A DNA stretch of 64,000 nt from Aradus depressus (GCA_963662175.1 OY759220.1:44054136-44118135); one strand, 5' to 3'. Counted from the first letter of the stretch, positions 42,526-53,867 are shown. Notes: a model not told the origin generated them from the sequence alone. Program-made: numbers and translations.

Positions 42526-42539
42526 TATAGGCTACATGA
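42526..42539. repeat. Right TSD of SINE
   Basis: TATAGGCTACATGA, copy of 42284-42297. Confidence 0.92.
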
Positions 42540-42564
42540 CATACAGTATTTAAATTAAAAGCCT

Positions 42565-42835
42565 CATAAATATGACACCTATTGACTTTCACCCAAATCG
42601 GACAAAGAGAAGGAGAGGTTTAGAGCGGGGAGGATGGTAAACATAAGAACTGTAAGAACTCCCGATGAAATGAATGTATCGACAAGAAATTTAGTATTTG
42701 ATTTCAGATCACATCAATTTCCATATTAGTCCAACTGTAGATATTTAGCCAAAATCATCGTTTGCTATTGGAGGGAGAGCGATAACATTCGTGATGGGGA
42801 AGTAGATTGCCGGTGGATTCATGGATCACATTTTT
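42565..42835 (+). repeat. Interspersed family A copy
   Basis: TGACACCTATTGACTTTCAC, GGGAGGATGGTAAACATAAG, AATGAATGTATCGACAAG, TTGCTATTGGAGGGAGAGCG, GATGGGGAAGTAGATTGCCG. Confidence 0.65.
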
Positions 42836-43294
42836 ATCTGATGATTTTGTACCGGCTGACAAACGGCCATGTACCTGAGGATGGAGACAACGTCTAGTGC
42901 ACACGACAAGAACGATATCCGGTCAGACTTGCCACTGATCCTCTGGTCAGATCTCTTCTTCTATTCTCCCGGAATCATCGGCAAACTACTTGCCCACCTT
43001 GAATTATTTGTAACAGCTTAAGTTTATTCTCACTAAAACTTTCGAAATTGCAGTTAAAGTGCGAATGTTACCTAATAGTGCAAGATATCTAATAAAAATA
43101 TTTTTTAAAAACAATTTGGTTATTTTTTCGGAAATTCACATAACAACTATAAACACTCTAAATTAAAAAAAAAAAAAAACTAATTATTTTTACCAAATAG
43201 GAAATTTAATGATATAAGTATATAGTCTGATAAATTGTAGTACGTTATAAACAACAATTAACATGAGATGAATCTAATAAACTATTATATTGGA
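42836..43294. other. AT-rich stretch, no gene seen
   Basis: Nothing recognised beyond A/T runs. Confidence 0.45.
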
Positions 43295-43598
43295 GAGCGC
43301 CGGTTAGCTCAGTGGTATGCGTGCTTGCCTTCTGAGCTCAAGATCGTGGGTTCGAAACCCGGCCGAGGCTCTTAGTATATATTATCTGAGAGGTAAAATA
43401 AACTTAAGCATGCCGCCCTTCAGATGGGACGTTAAGCCATGGTCCCGAGTCAGGTACTAGTATCTGACATGTGAATAACAATTTAGGACTCCCACAGTAG
43501 AGGTGGGCTCATGCCCACCGGAGTTACGAAAGAGCGCTCTGGTAGTAGGCGATATGACCTCGTAGTAAGAACCATGGCATGAGTCATAATAACTAACT
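43295..43598 (+). mobile_element. SINE, near full length
   Basis: Plus strand. Perfect A box (GGTTAGCTCAGTGGTATGCG) and B box (GTGGGTTCGAAACCC). Body slightly shortened after GGTCCCGAG. Tail ATAATAACTAACT, not the CCTAA form. Flanking AACTATT is a possible but weak TSD. Confidence 0.92.
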
Positions 43599-43879
43599 AT
43601 TTATTTACCGTAAATTAAACATTTTTAATAAATTAGTTTATAAATATAAATATTATTTAAACACCGACTATTTAACAATTAACTAACAAGACTAATGAAA
43701 ATAATTACTACTTACATACTCGAAGGATATCAAAATTGATACTCGATATCAACCCCTATCAGTAAAAACATTGAAAACGAGGATAGAACATTAAGAAGTA
43801 GATTGGTTTAGTTCCAATAAAATTCGACTCATTATTATAAAGAAAATCACTGTTTGTTCTTAATTATGTGTTTACTCTC

Positions 43880-45658
43880 AGCAAATGAACTGGAGCAGGG
43901 TCGACAGACACGTGAAGGGATGTGATGTCTGTATTTAGTCTGAGCTGGGAGTAGATACAGCCGGTATGTCGGCTTCTGTCCTTGGAGCTCTCCAAATGAA
44001 CTGGAGCAGGGCCGACAGACACGTGAAGGGATGTGATGTCTGTATTTAGTCTGAGCTGGGAGTAGATACAGCCGGTATGTCGGCTTCTGTCCTTGGAGCT
44101 CTCCAAATGAACTGGAGCAGGGCCGACAGACACGAGAAGGGATGTGATGTCTGTATTTAGTCTGAGCTGGGAGTAGATACAGCCGGTATGTCGGCTTCTG
44201 TCCTTGGAGCTCTCCAAATGAACTGGAGCAGGGCCGACAGACACGTGAAGGGATGTGATGTCTGTATTTAGTCTGAGCTGGGAGTAGATACAGCCGGTAT
44301 GTCGGCTTCTGTCCTTGGAGCTCTCCAAATGAACTGGAGCAGGGCCGACAGACACGTGAAGGGATGTGATGTCTGTATTTAGTCTGAGCTGGGAGTAGGT
44401 ACAGCCGGTATGTCGGCTTCTGTCCTTGGAGCTCTCCAAATGAACTGGAACAGGGCCGACAGACACGAGAAGGGATGTGATGTCTGTATTTAGTCTGAGC
44501 TGGGAGTAGATACAGCCGGTATGTCGGCTTCTGTCCTTGGAGCTCTCCAAATGAACTGGAGCAGGGCCGACAGACACGAGAAGGGATGTGATGTCTGTAT
44601 TTAGTCTGAGCTGGGAGTAGGTACAGCCGGTATGTCGGCTTCTGTCCTTGGAGCTCTCCAAATGAACTGGAGCAGGGCCGACAGACACGAGAAGGGATGT
44701 GATGTCTGTATTTAGTCTGAGCTGGGAGTAGGTACAGCCGGTATGTCGGCTTCTGTCCTTGGAGCTCTCCAAATGAACTGGAACAGGGCCGACAGACACG
44801 AGAAGGGATGTGATGTCTGTATTTAGTCTGAGCTGGGAGTAGATACAGCCGGTATGTCGGCTTCTGTCCTTGGAGCTCTCCAAATGAACTGGAGCAGGGC
44901 CGACAGACACGAGAAGGGATGTGATGTCTGTATTTAGTCTGAGCTGGGAGTAGATACAGCCGGTATGTCGGCTTCTGTCCTTGGAGCTCTCCAAATGAAC
45001 TGGAACAGGGCCGACAGACACGAGAAGGGATGTGATGTCTGTATTTAGTCTGAGCTGGGAGTAGATACAGCCGGTATGTCGGCTTCTGTCCTTGGAGCTC
45101 TCCAAATGAACTGGAACAGGGCCGACAGACACGAGAAGGGATGTGATTTCTGTATTTAGTCTGAGCTGGGAGTAGATACAGCCGGTATGTCGGCTTCTGT
45201 CCTTGGAGTTCTCCAAATGAACTGGAGCAGGGCCGACAGACACGAGAAGGGATGTGATGTCTGTATTTAGTCTGAGCTGGGAGTAGATACAGCCGGTATG
45301 TCGGCTTCTGTCCTTGGAGCTCTCCAAATGAACTGGAGCAGGGCCGACAGACGCGTGAAGGGATGTGATGTCTTTATTTAGTCTGAGCTGGGAGTAGATA
45401 CAGCCGGTATGTCGGCTTCTGTCCTTGGAGCTCTCCAAATGAACTGGAACAGGCCCGACAGACACGAGAAGGGATGTGATGTCTGTATTTAGTCTGAGCT
45501 GGGAGTAGATACAGCCGGTATGTCGGCTTCTGTCCTTGGAGCTCTCCAAATGAACTGGAACAGGGCCGACAGACGCGTGAAGGGATGTGATGTCTGTATT
45601 TAGTCTGAGCTGGGAGTAGATACAGCCGGTATGTCGGCTTCTGTCCTTGGAGCTCTCC
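43880..45658. repeat. 111-bp satellite, 16 copies
   Basis: Unit begins CTCCAAATGAACTGGAGCAG and contains AGTCTGAGCTGGGAGTAGAT and CAGCCGGTATGTCGGCTTCT. 16 units. 111 is a multiple of 3, so the minus strand stays open for 561 codons (43864-45549) and a second frame is also open. Variation is confined to a few sites: GAGCAG or GAACAG, CACGTG or CACGAG, AGATAC or AGGTAC. Most of these changes would alter the amino acid, which argues against selection on protein. Confidence 0.95.
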
Positions 45659-45800
45659 CATCAAACAACATTTCGAAAGAGAAATTCATAACAATAGTCG
45701 GCTATTTTTCGAAAAGAAATTTCCAAGTCAAATATCTGGCGTAGTTTACGCGTAAAATCCATTCTGCGTCAACTACGGATTCGTCTATTCTGCGTAGCGA

Positions 45801-45938
45801 GGGCGCCGGTAACTCGAGTTTGTTCTCACCGAGGGTCTTGCGTTTTTTGTTTTTTATTATCTAAGAGGTGAAAAAAACTTGAGCTCGCCATCCTTCGGAC
45901 GGGACGTTAAGCGATAGTCCCGAGCCCATGAGATTTCA
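45801..45938 (+). mobile_element. SINE fragment, diverged
   Basis: Plus strand. GGGCGCCGGTAACTCGAG, TTATTATCTAAGAGGTGAAA, CATCCTTCGGACGGGACGTT, AAGCGATAGTCCCGAGCC. The B-box region is lost. Confidence 0.7.
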
Positions 45939-45944
45939 GATATT

Positions 45945-46165
45945 ACTTCTCCAGCTACACGATTACAGGGGAAGTAACGTAATCGGCCTTAAATTCGATA
46001 CGGAGTTCCATGTTAAGGACAACACCTACTGATTTTCAGTCAAATCGGCCAATGTGAAGGGGCGGATAAGGGGGGAAGCCTAACTCAAAAACTCTAATAA
46101 ATGCAGTTGTGGTGATGCATCGACATAAAATTTCATATATGAAACGAAACTCCATGAACTCCATA
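45945..46165 (+). repeat. Interspersed family A copy, partial
   Basis: Hairpin ACTTCTCCAGCTACACGATT, ACAGGGGAAGTAACGTAATC, CACCTACTGATTTTCAGTCA, AAATCGGCCAATGTGAAGGG. Confidence 0.6.
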
Positions 46166-46240
46166 CACTTATCTATACCTAACAGGATGTCAAATATAAG
46201 ATAGTCTGACCTCTCACAGATTTTTATTGGTAGTAATAGC

Positions 46241-46275
46241 TAGCCGGCTTTCGAGGTTTCCCTCATCATCAGGCA
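46241..46275 (-). ncRNA. Hammerhead-like motif (F3 left arm)
   Basis: Minus-strand mirror of the right-arm motif, with the same GAGG-GAAA-CCTC hairpin and GCCGGCTA. Confidence 0.35.
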
Positions 46276-46473
46276 GTCTGATAAAAAATTAAAAAATTTT
46301 AATAAAACTAAATAATATAAGTTGTGACTCAGCAGTTGTGACTCAGAGGGTGGACAGGGATAACTCGTCTGTCCCCATCCATGATATTTTAAATTGTTAA
46401 TGTTTTAGATTGTTATTTATTTATTTTTATTATATTATTTAGTTTTATTCAACATTTTTAATTTTTTATCAGA

Positions 46474-46512
46474 CTGCCTGATGATGAGGGAAACCTCGAA
46501 AGCCGGCTAGCT
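46474..46512 (+). ncRNA. Hammerhead-like motif (F3 right arm)
   Basis: CTGATGA (46478-46484), extra T, GAGG-GAAA-CCTC hairpin with GNRA loop (46486-46497), GAAA (46498-46501), self-complementary AGCCGGCT (46501-46508), A, GC. Helix I is only two clear pairs (GC/GC), so it is the weakest part. Confidence 0.35.
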
Positions 46513-46609
46513 ATTACTACCAATAGAAATCTGTGAGAGGTCAGACTATCTTATAGATGACATCCTGTGAAATAATCACTTCTCACTACATCAGCCATCT
46601 TCATATTAT

Positions 46610-46885
46610 CTATACCCGATGTAATGAACGTATCGACATGAAATATGAAATGACTTTTATATAAGTCAAAACCCAATGAGGACATAACCTGTCAAATTTC
46701 AGCGATATTGGCCGGAGGGAAGGGGGATTCAGGGAGGGGGGCTCAGTTCAAAAACCTTAATAACTGCCGTTGTAATGAATTCATCAACACAAAATTTAGT
46801 ATGAGGATTTAGGAGACCCTATGTAAGTCAACTGTTGAGTAATTAGTTCTGGGGAAGTAATTTCCGGTGATTCACCGACGACTTT
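46610..46885 (+). repeat. Interspersed family A copy
   Basis: ATGTAATGAACGTATCGACA, GTCAAATTTCAGCGATATTG, GAAGGGGGATTCAGGGAGGG, AACTGCCGTTGTAATGAATT, TTTAGTATGAGGATTTAGGA, GGTGATTCACCGACGAC. Confidence 0.65.
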
Positions 46886-47550
46886 TTCTTTTTTTTTTTT
46901 TTCATATCATAAAAAACCAATTCAATTGAGTCATTGTAAACGTATCTGTAACAATAAACTTAAATTGGACTAATTGGGTTTGTTCGAGTTTCTACTTCCC
47001 AACTTTAGAATATTCTCATCTGAAGGAAGGTTTCCATTGGGTTCTGACATTTGTCAGATTGGAATGTGCCACTCAGATATCCATGTCTTGCATGTTTAGT
47101 ATTCCTGGCTGGGAGGGGCTGGAGCGGTGGTGGAGGGGATGGAGGGGTTGGGAGGCTACAGAGGGTGAAAGTTGTAGACATCAGGGCAGACAAAACAAAC
47201 CATCCCCCACCACCACCCCGTCCTCCCTCCCCTCTGTCTTTCTCAACCTCTACATTTTTGGGTTTCTAATTAATTATTCTAATATCTAATCTATTCTTAT
47301 TCTTCTATTAATTAATACTCGTTGAATTCGTTGGTGAATCATTGACAATGAAATTCCTCAGCTCGTATTATTTTTAACCAAGAGGATTCCTGTATGTGTA
47401 TAATACGATCAATTTCATGAGTTTTAAACAATAAAAACAAAATTAACATTATTTTTTCCAGATGGCATTGATGTATGTGCTGGGAAATAGTAGGCACCTC
47501 AGCTAGTATTTCATCGGCTGATGATTCTTCGTTTCAACAGTTTTTAAGTT
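46886..47550. other. Unique-looking stretch
   Basis: A pair of GC-rich blocks near 47100-47240 (G-rich then C-rich) gives chance ORFs on both strands. No domain recognised. Confidence 0.4.
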
Positions 47551-47861
47551 GTGATGCCCGGGCCTTAACTTCTAGGTCATATCGCCTACTACCAGAGCGC
47601 TCTTTCGTCGCTCTGATGGACATGAGTCCGACTCTACTATGGGAGTCCTAAATTTTGCCTACCAAGGTTTATTCATTTAAGGTAGAGTTCTTTAACGACT
47701 ACCTGACATCGTACAGGGTCGTGGCCATCACTTAATTTCCCATCCAAAGGACGGCGTGGTGAAGGTTTTTTCACCTCCCAGATAAAAAACCTAAGGGCCT
47801 CGGCCGGGTTTCGAGCCCGCAATCTTGAGCTCAGTAGGCTACCTCTGAGCTACCGGGCGCC
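47551..47861 (-). mobile_element. SINE, full-length
   Basis: Minus strand, about 311 bp. Ends GATGCCCGGGCCTTAACTTC and CTACCTCTGAGCTACCGGGC. The body is complete, including GGACGGCGTGG and TTTTTTCACCTCCCAGATAA. A variant of the middle (TTTTTTCACC rather than TTATTTTACC) is shared with other minus-strand copies and suggests a second sub-family. Confidence 0.92.
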
Positions 47862-48882
47862 ATGTGTATATGTGGTCGGTATGATTTCTTTGTTTCAATG
47901 AGAAAACCGTTTAGGTAAATATTTCTGTATGTAAGTATGTCTATATGTAAGTATGTAAGTTTTATTTGTTCAATCAGAAAACCATTTCATGTTACATAAA
48001 GATCTAGGAGACCATTAGTTCAATTTCAGTATGTAAGTGTATATCTGTATGTAAGTTTTTCTATATGTAAGTGTGTCTGTATTTAAGTACGCATATGTTT
48101 GAGCTTGAAAGGGAAAACGGCAGAACAAACTTTGTTCTTGAAGATCTTTCTTCAAGGATCGTCCAACTTATGATGGCTATGTCGCTTCTCATCATTCTGA
48201 GAGGGAAGGGGGGTGCATTAATGGATTAATGGATGATCGCATATTCACGAAACATGCAGGGTATTTCAAGGATGGCACAACTAAGGATACATGGCTATGT
48301 GGCATCTCAAAGTTTGGAAGGGAGGGGGGTGGTGTGGGGGGGGGGGGGGGGGGGAGGGGGGCCCAAGACATAAAATGAGTGCTGCCTTCTTAATGATCAC
48401 ATTTCCATGAAATTAGCAGTACAAGCATCATTGTCACCTTTTTAGTGCAGACGGATAGACAGCCGTTAAAAGGGTTTTGTAGTCGGATTTAAAAAATACG
48501 GTACCTACCTTAACAAACGTACACGATTGGTACGCTATATAAAATTTGCTTCCACCCATTTGTTTCCGTAATTTATAAAATCTTTTTTCCCCGGGAAAAC
48601 CAGGGTCTATTCTAATGCACCCTGGGATACGTGACGACTATTATTTCGTTGCAATTCCTGGTTCAGAAAAGTATCCTTGAATTTTAATTATAGAACATGA
48701 CTTTCCGTGTCTAAATTCAGGATGACAGAGTAGAGGGGCTTGAACTGTTGAAGGGAAAGGGAAAGTAACAGACATCCCCCGCCCCCGGGGGCAGGCCCCC
48801 CACTGCCTGAGCTGGGGGGCAAAATCAATGGGGGGTCGGGGGCAGACACGTGTGAGGGCCACGTGGGGGTGGGGATCAATAG
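47862..48882. other. GTAT-rich and G-rich non-coding stretch
   Basis: Imperfect (GTATGTAA)n near 47922-48090. G-rich runs at 48324-48361 and a GC-rich patch near 48775-48880. The 95- and 72-codon minus frames there have no domain. Confidence 0.5.
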
Positions 48883-49945
48883 GGCGCTGCTTCTGCGCCA
48901 AAACACCAGCGAAAGTGAGAGGGGTCACCTCTGGGCTGTAGGTCAGACAGCGCCACCACTCAGTAGTTCGCTGGTGGAAAATAGGTCAGCGGTAGATCAA
49001 ACGAAGGGGGTCGGGCAGACCAAGGGACATATAGGACAGCCGCGCCTGCGCCAAAACTACCCGAGAATGTGAGATGGGTCACCTCTGGGCTGTAGGTCAG
49101 ACAGCGCCACCACTTGGTAGTTCGCTGGAGAAAAATAGGTCAGAGGTAGATCAAACGAAGGGGGTCGGGCAGACCAAGGGACCTATAGGACAGCCGCGCC
49201 TGCGCCAAAACTACCCGAGCATGTGAGTTGGGCCACCTCTGGGCTGTAGGTCAGACAGCGCCACCACTCGGTAGTTCGCTGGTGGAAAATAGGTCAGCGG
49301 TAGATCAAACGAAGGGGGTCGGGCAGACCAAGGGACCTATAGGACAGCCGCACCTGCGCCAAAACTACCCGAGCATGTGAGATGGGTCACCTCTGGGCTG
49401 TAGCTCAGACAGCGTCACCACTCGGTAGTTCGCTGGAGGGAAATAGGTCAGCGGTAGATCAAACGAAGGGGGTCAGGCAGACCAAGGGACCTATAGGACA
49501 GCCGCACCTGCCCCAAAACTACCCGAGAATGTGAGATGGGTCACCTCTGGGCTGTAGGTCAGACAGCGTCACCACTCGGTAGTTCGCTGGAGGGAAATAG
49601 GTCAGCGGTAGATCAAACGAAGGGGGTCAGGCAGACCAAGGGACCTATAGGACAGCCGCACCTGCCCCAAAACTACCCGAGAATGTGAGATGGGTCACCT
49701 CTGGGCTGTAGGTCAGTCAGCGCCACCACTCGGTAGTTCGCTGCAGGGGGAGTCAGTGGTAGACGAAATGTAGTCGGACCAAGGGACAAAGGGACCTACA
49801 GGACAACAGCGCCTTCGCTAAAACCAATAGAGAATGTGAGAGAGTCTCCCTTTGTGTTATAGGTCAGACAACGCCACTACTCGTTAGTTCGCTGGAGGGA
49901 GGTCAAATGCAGGGGCCATGCGGGCCTAAGGACCCACCAATAGGA
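48883..49945. repeat. 154-bp satellite, about 5 good and 2 diverged copies
   Basis: GACAGCCGC starts at 49035, 49189, 49343, 49497 and 49651, exactly 154 bp apart. Units share GGGTCACCTCTGGGCTGTAG, GACAGCGCCACCACT, CGGTAGTTCGCTGG. The units at about 48883 and after 49780 are clearly more diverged, so the array is best conserved in the centre. Confidence 0.95.
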
Positions 49946-50334
49946 CAGCCTGCGCACAAGAAAGGTAAATGTTCAGTAGGGTGATAAAAATTGAAGTAAC
50001 CAAAAACAATTCAAGACAATGGGCGGGTTTCACGCCACAATTCACCGCCTCTCTACACAATAAATCAATGAGAGTGTGTTAGTTTGTCCTTCAAGAGTAA
50101 TAACTACTAGGGATGGGACAAATAACAAATATCAACCAGACCTCGAATATCCGAACGTAAATTTATAATGTGAAATGAAAACAGAAAGTAAGACAGAAGT
50201 AAACAAACATAGCGGCATGACCATGGCTGTAGTTCTTCAACTCGCCTAAGACAGCGCTGTCTGTTTTGTACATCAGCAATTATAAAGGTTTTATACTTGA
50301 ACTTCCCTCCTCTCATCGCCCCCCCCCCCCTCAC
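49946..50334. other. No gene recognised
   Basis: Unique-looking. A C run of about 10 lies near 50320-50330. Confidence 0.4.
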
Positions 50335-50515
50335 AAATTGGTGCGTCCTTACGGGGCTTTAAAATAAAATTTCGTGTCGATATTATAGCGGGAATTATCG
50401 TGTTCACAGACTCGAATTCTTTTTTTTGCAATGAGGGGTGGAGCATTTCATGAGAGAACATCTCATTTCTGACCGACTACATAACTTCCCCTATACTTCA
50501 TATAGCTCGGGAAGT
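50335..50515 (-). repeat. Family A, partial
   Basis: ATTTCGTGTCGATATTATAG, GGGAATTATCGTGTTCACAG, TCTGACCGACTACATAACTT, CCCCTATACTTCATATAGCT. Confidence 0.6.
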
Positions 50516-50535
50516 GATATTATTATTGTTACTTA

Positions 50536-50569
50536 AGCCCGGGCTTTAACTACGAAGTCATATAGCCTG
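50536..50569 (-). mobile_element. SINE end fragment
   Basis: Only GCCCGGGCTTTAACTACGAA and GTCATATAGCCT remain. Confidence 0.6.
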
Positions 50570-50904
50570 AGGGGCTTTTCCAATTTAAGTTATTACAATT
50601 TGGAAAGTGCAGCAACCATCTGCATATTTTAATTATTAGTTCAAGATTTTTTGAAAAAGAAGAGATAGAATATATTATGAGTATAAAATATGTAGACATT
50701 ATTATCAACGTGGCAAATTATTGTTAGTTACTTTTATCCTTGAGAAGTTTTAATTTTAATGTCTTAGAGTCAGTCCTACGCTATAGGTTTATTACTTATA
50801 TAACAAAAATAATTGCTTGGAATTCTATCACAAGTTTCCCATTGTTGGTCCTCCGGGCCGGATCTAGTTCGCAAGATTATTACAACTATTGAATGAGAAA
50901 ATCT

Positions 50905-51090
50905 TAGAGCCTCATTGGAAATCGCGTTTTGTCAAGTTGGTCAGCAACTTTTTCATCAGTGGGATCTCCGTTATTAGGATTTTTGAGTTGTTCACAAACA
51001 TTTTTTTCATTTTTGGTATCAGGGAGTCGGAAAACATGAAATTCACGGAGAATTCACTCAACATCGAATTTCTGACCGATTAGATAACTA
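50905..51090 (-). repeat. Family A, partial
   Basis: GTTATTAGGATTTTTGAGTT, a T run, CAGGGAGTCGGAAAACATGA, CATCGAATTTCTGACCGATT. Confidence 0.55.
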
Positions 51091-51101
51091 CCCTGTAGCT
51101 G

Positions 51102-51447
51102 GGTGTCCTAAGGACTAGTTCAGTGGTATGCGTGCTTGCCTTCGGAGCTCAAGATCGTTGGTTGGAAACCCAACCGAGGCCCTTAATTTATTTTATCTGG
51201 GAGGTAAAATTAACTGAAGCACGCCGTCCCTTCGGATGGGACGTTAAGCGATGGTCCCGAGCCTGTACGAATGTCAGGTACTCGTTAAAGACCCCTACCC
51301 TAGGTGAATAAAAATTTAGGGTAGGCAAAATTTAGGATTCCCACAGTAGAGTCGGGCTCATGTCCACCAGAGTGACGAAAGAGCGCTCTGGTAGTAGACG
51401 GTATGACCTCTTAGTTAAAGCCCGGGCATGAATCATAATAACTAAAC
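51102..51447 (+). mobile_element. SINE, full-length
   Basis: Plus strand. The first bases of the head are altered (CTAAGGACTAGTTCAGTGGT). B box changed to GTTGGTTGGAAACCC. Body complete to GCCCGGGCATGAATCATAAT, tail AACTAAAC. Confidence 0.9.
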
Positions 51448-51774
51448 AAAATGTAACTAATAATTAACATCGATCAGCATATAAATAAAATATATATTAC
51501 ATAGAATGGTGGATACATTCATAATATTATATTTAAATCAATTTGTGCCCTTATTTCATATTATATTCATGTAATTGTGTGGTGGGTATAATACTCTGAT
51601 ACAGACAAATATAAGTGATGATATATGTTAATGTCAAGGTAACAACATACCAAAAATTTAGATACATAGTTTTTATACAAGTCGAATATACTTCGACAGG
51701 AGAAAATGTTCTAAACCAAGGTTTCCATCCTAGTCTAACTCAGTGAAAAGATCATCCTGGGACAACTTAAGACT
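51448..51774. other. AT-rich stretch, nothing recognised
   Basis: No ORF, repeat family or RNA gene seen. Confidence 0.45.
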
Positions 51775-52165
51775 AATTTATGTAATCGGTCAATAATTCG
51801 AAGTTGATTTTTCGCCGGAACTTCATGTTCTGAAACAATCTAGTTTCAAAAAATAAATGTCTGTGTGTATGTGAATACGATAACTTCCGATTGAATGAAT
51901 GTATCGACATGAAATTTTATGTGTATCGAGAATCCCACGAGAACGACATCTATTGAGTTTCAGTCAAATCACTCAAAGGGAATGAGAGGAATATTGGGGT
52001 GGCTCAACGCAATAATCCTCATAACTCCCGATGTAATGGAAGTATCGATACAAGATTTAGTATTATTCATTGATTTTTAGCCTAAACGATCGATTGGTTT
52101 TGAAGGGAGAGCGAAAACTGACGTGATTAATATTCCAGTGAAAATTTCATAGCCACTACGACTTT
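51775..52165 (+). repeat. Interspersed family A, near-complete
   Basis: TATGTAATCGGTCAATAATT, GGAACTTCATGTTCTGA, GATAACTTCCGATTGAATGA, ATCTATTGAGTTTCAGTCA, AACTCCCGATGTAATGGAAG, GGTTTTGAAGGGAGAGCGAA. Confidence 0.65.
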
Positions 52166-53096
52166 TTTTCTTAAGCTCTATTAAAGTCTACCACCTACCT
52201 CTTCATCCTCAGGGGACAGGATCTGCAAACTGTAAAATTGTACTCATTCATGTTCGTCCCCTCTCTAGGCCCACGTACACTCTCAATTTCACAAAAATCG
52301 ATCATTGGGTGGAGGGTGTAAAATGTCGTCAAAGAGCCCGACACAATGACTTCATTTTTCGAAATTTTTTCAATCAGATCATTTTTTTAGGGATCGGATT
52401 TTATTTCTTTTTACGATATAATTAGTTAGCTATTACTTAAGTAATAAAACGAACTTATTTTTTAAAATATTGCCTATTCTACAAAAACGGCACTACGCGA
52501 TCGTTCGGTTTACTTATAAATATATTTTAGAGTTTATAACTGAACCTGACGATAATGTAAGATATATAAGAAGACAAAATTTCAAAAAAGAAGATTGTTT
52601 TATTTATTTATTAAAACTTTCCATATTATGTCCTGTCGCATTTCTCAACTAAAAAGTAATGTATTACCTCAAGTAAAGCGCGAAGAACTAAAAAGCCTTT
52701 CAAATATACAAAATATAGTTTTAGTAGATATTTTTTTGCTCCGAAGCGGGGAATAGTTTGTTCTGGTTCGGAAGAAAACACTTAGGAATGAATTTGAAAA
52801 AAAAAAAAATGAAAAAAAAAAAACGGTTTTGGGGAACGTTTATTTGGAGCGGTACTGCGCAGTCTCCGATCAATACTCCTAGGCTTGTGTTGGACACCAT
52901 TTCTCCACTCACTTTCTACTGGCCTCCAGTTGGCCACTAGCCAGTCATATCGACCAAAGTTGGACAGTGGTCAGTATGTCTACCGAGTAGTCCCATCAGT
53001 CCTCTGTCACCCTGCCAGGCTACCATATAGGCTATCCAGCACCACATTTTTTTTTTATATTTATATATTGAGGTATATTTTATATTTATATATTGA
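52166..53096. other. No supported gene
   Basis: A 60-codon frame at 52470-52652 and short frames near 52.8 kb have no domain. Imperfect duplication of ATATTTATATATTGAGG near 53056-53097 flanks the start of the next SINE. Confidence 0.4.
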
Positions 53097-53259
53097 GGGC
53101 GCCGGTAGCTGAGTGGTATGAGTGGTTACGTACTGAGCTCAAGTTCGCGGGTTCGAGACTCAGCTGAGGCTCTTAGTTTATTTTATCTGGGAGGTAAAAT
53201 GAACTTAAGCACGCCGTTTTTTGGATGGGACATTAAGCGATAGTTCCGAGGCTGTACGT
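53097..53259 (+). mobile_element. SINE, 5' half
   Basis: Plus strand. A box GGTAGCTGAGTGGTATGAG, B box GCGGGTTCGAGACTC, GGATGGGACATTAAGCGATA, then breaks off after GGCTGTACGTG into family A. Confidence 0.85.
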
Positions 53260-53267
53260 GGGGGGAG

Positions 53268-53500
53268 AAAATCGTCGGTGAATCACCGGCAATGTAATTA
53301 CATAGAATAAATTAATGAAAAAGTTTTCATTCAACCCCTGAGACTAATCGATAGACTGATTGTCGATTGCACCAATTTTATGAAAAAAAAAACATTGAAC
53401 AATAATATATTGTTATTTGTTGAGGTCGGAAAACATGAAATTCCTGTGAAAACTAAACATCGAATTTCTGACCGACTACATAACTTCCCCTATACATCGT
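53268..53500 (-). repeat. Family A copy
   Basis: ATCGTCGGTGAATCACCGGC, AATGTAATTACATAG, GAGGTCGGAAAACATGAAAT, CATCGAATTTCTGACCGACT, ACATAACTTCCCCTATACAT. Confidence 0.65.
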
Positions 53501-53514
53501 GGAAATAGAAAAGG

Positions 53515-53700
53515 AAACAATTCTGTCTTTCTGTGTATTTGTGTGTGTGTGTCTGCGAGTGCAAACACGATAACTCCCGATATCGTAGAAACACACAGAG
53601 AATATTCAGTGAAATTGGCCAGGTAAGGGAAACATCAGAGGAGGGAGACACAACACAAAAACCCTAATAACGAGGATATCAACTTGAAATTTAGTGTGAG
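53515..53700 (+). repeat. Family A copy, partial, head-to-head with previous
   Basis: GTGTGTCTGCGAGTGCAAAC, ACGATAACTCCCGATATCGT, TCAGTGAAATTGGCCAGGTA, ACACAAAAACCCTAATAACG. Confidence 0.55.
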
Positions 53701-53867
53701 ACGATTCAAAAGTCTCACAAAACTCGAATTCCCGATATTTCCGGTATTTAAGAACCATGGTAGCCTGACAACGCGGCACGCGGCAGTCTCTCCTCACTCC
53801 CTACATACAATAACATTCTATTTTTGCCTGCCTCGTGGTATTGTTGCCTCTCTATTTTCACTTTAGT

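Larger units (their letters stand above)
46183..46569. mobile_element. Foldback element F3, complete
   Basis: Arms of about 110 bp (46183-46295 and 46455-46569) are almost perfect reverse complements: AGGATGTC ... TAGTCTGACCTCTCACAGAT on the left mirrors ATCTGTGAGAGGTCAGACTA ... GACATCCT on the right. Related pieces lie at 12.3 kb and 61.7-62.1 kb. No ORF. Non-autonomous. Each arm has one hammerhead-like motif. Confidence 0.85.

Noticed and set aside
43864..45549. 561-codon minus-strand ORF as a repeat protein gene
   Set aside because: It is fully explained by a 111-bp satellite with period divisible by three. A second frame is also open, and the variants look neutral.
48641..48928. GC-rich ORFs near 48.7 kb as an exon
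   Set aside because: Low-complexity Pro/Gly-rich frames on both strands, without splice sites or family resemblance.
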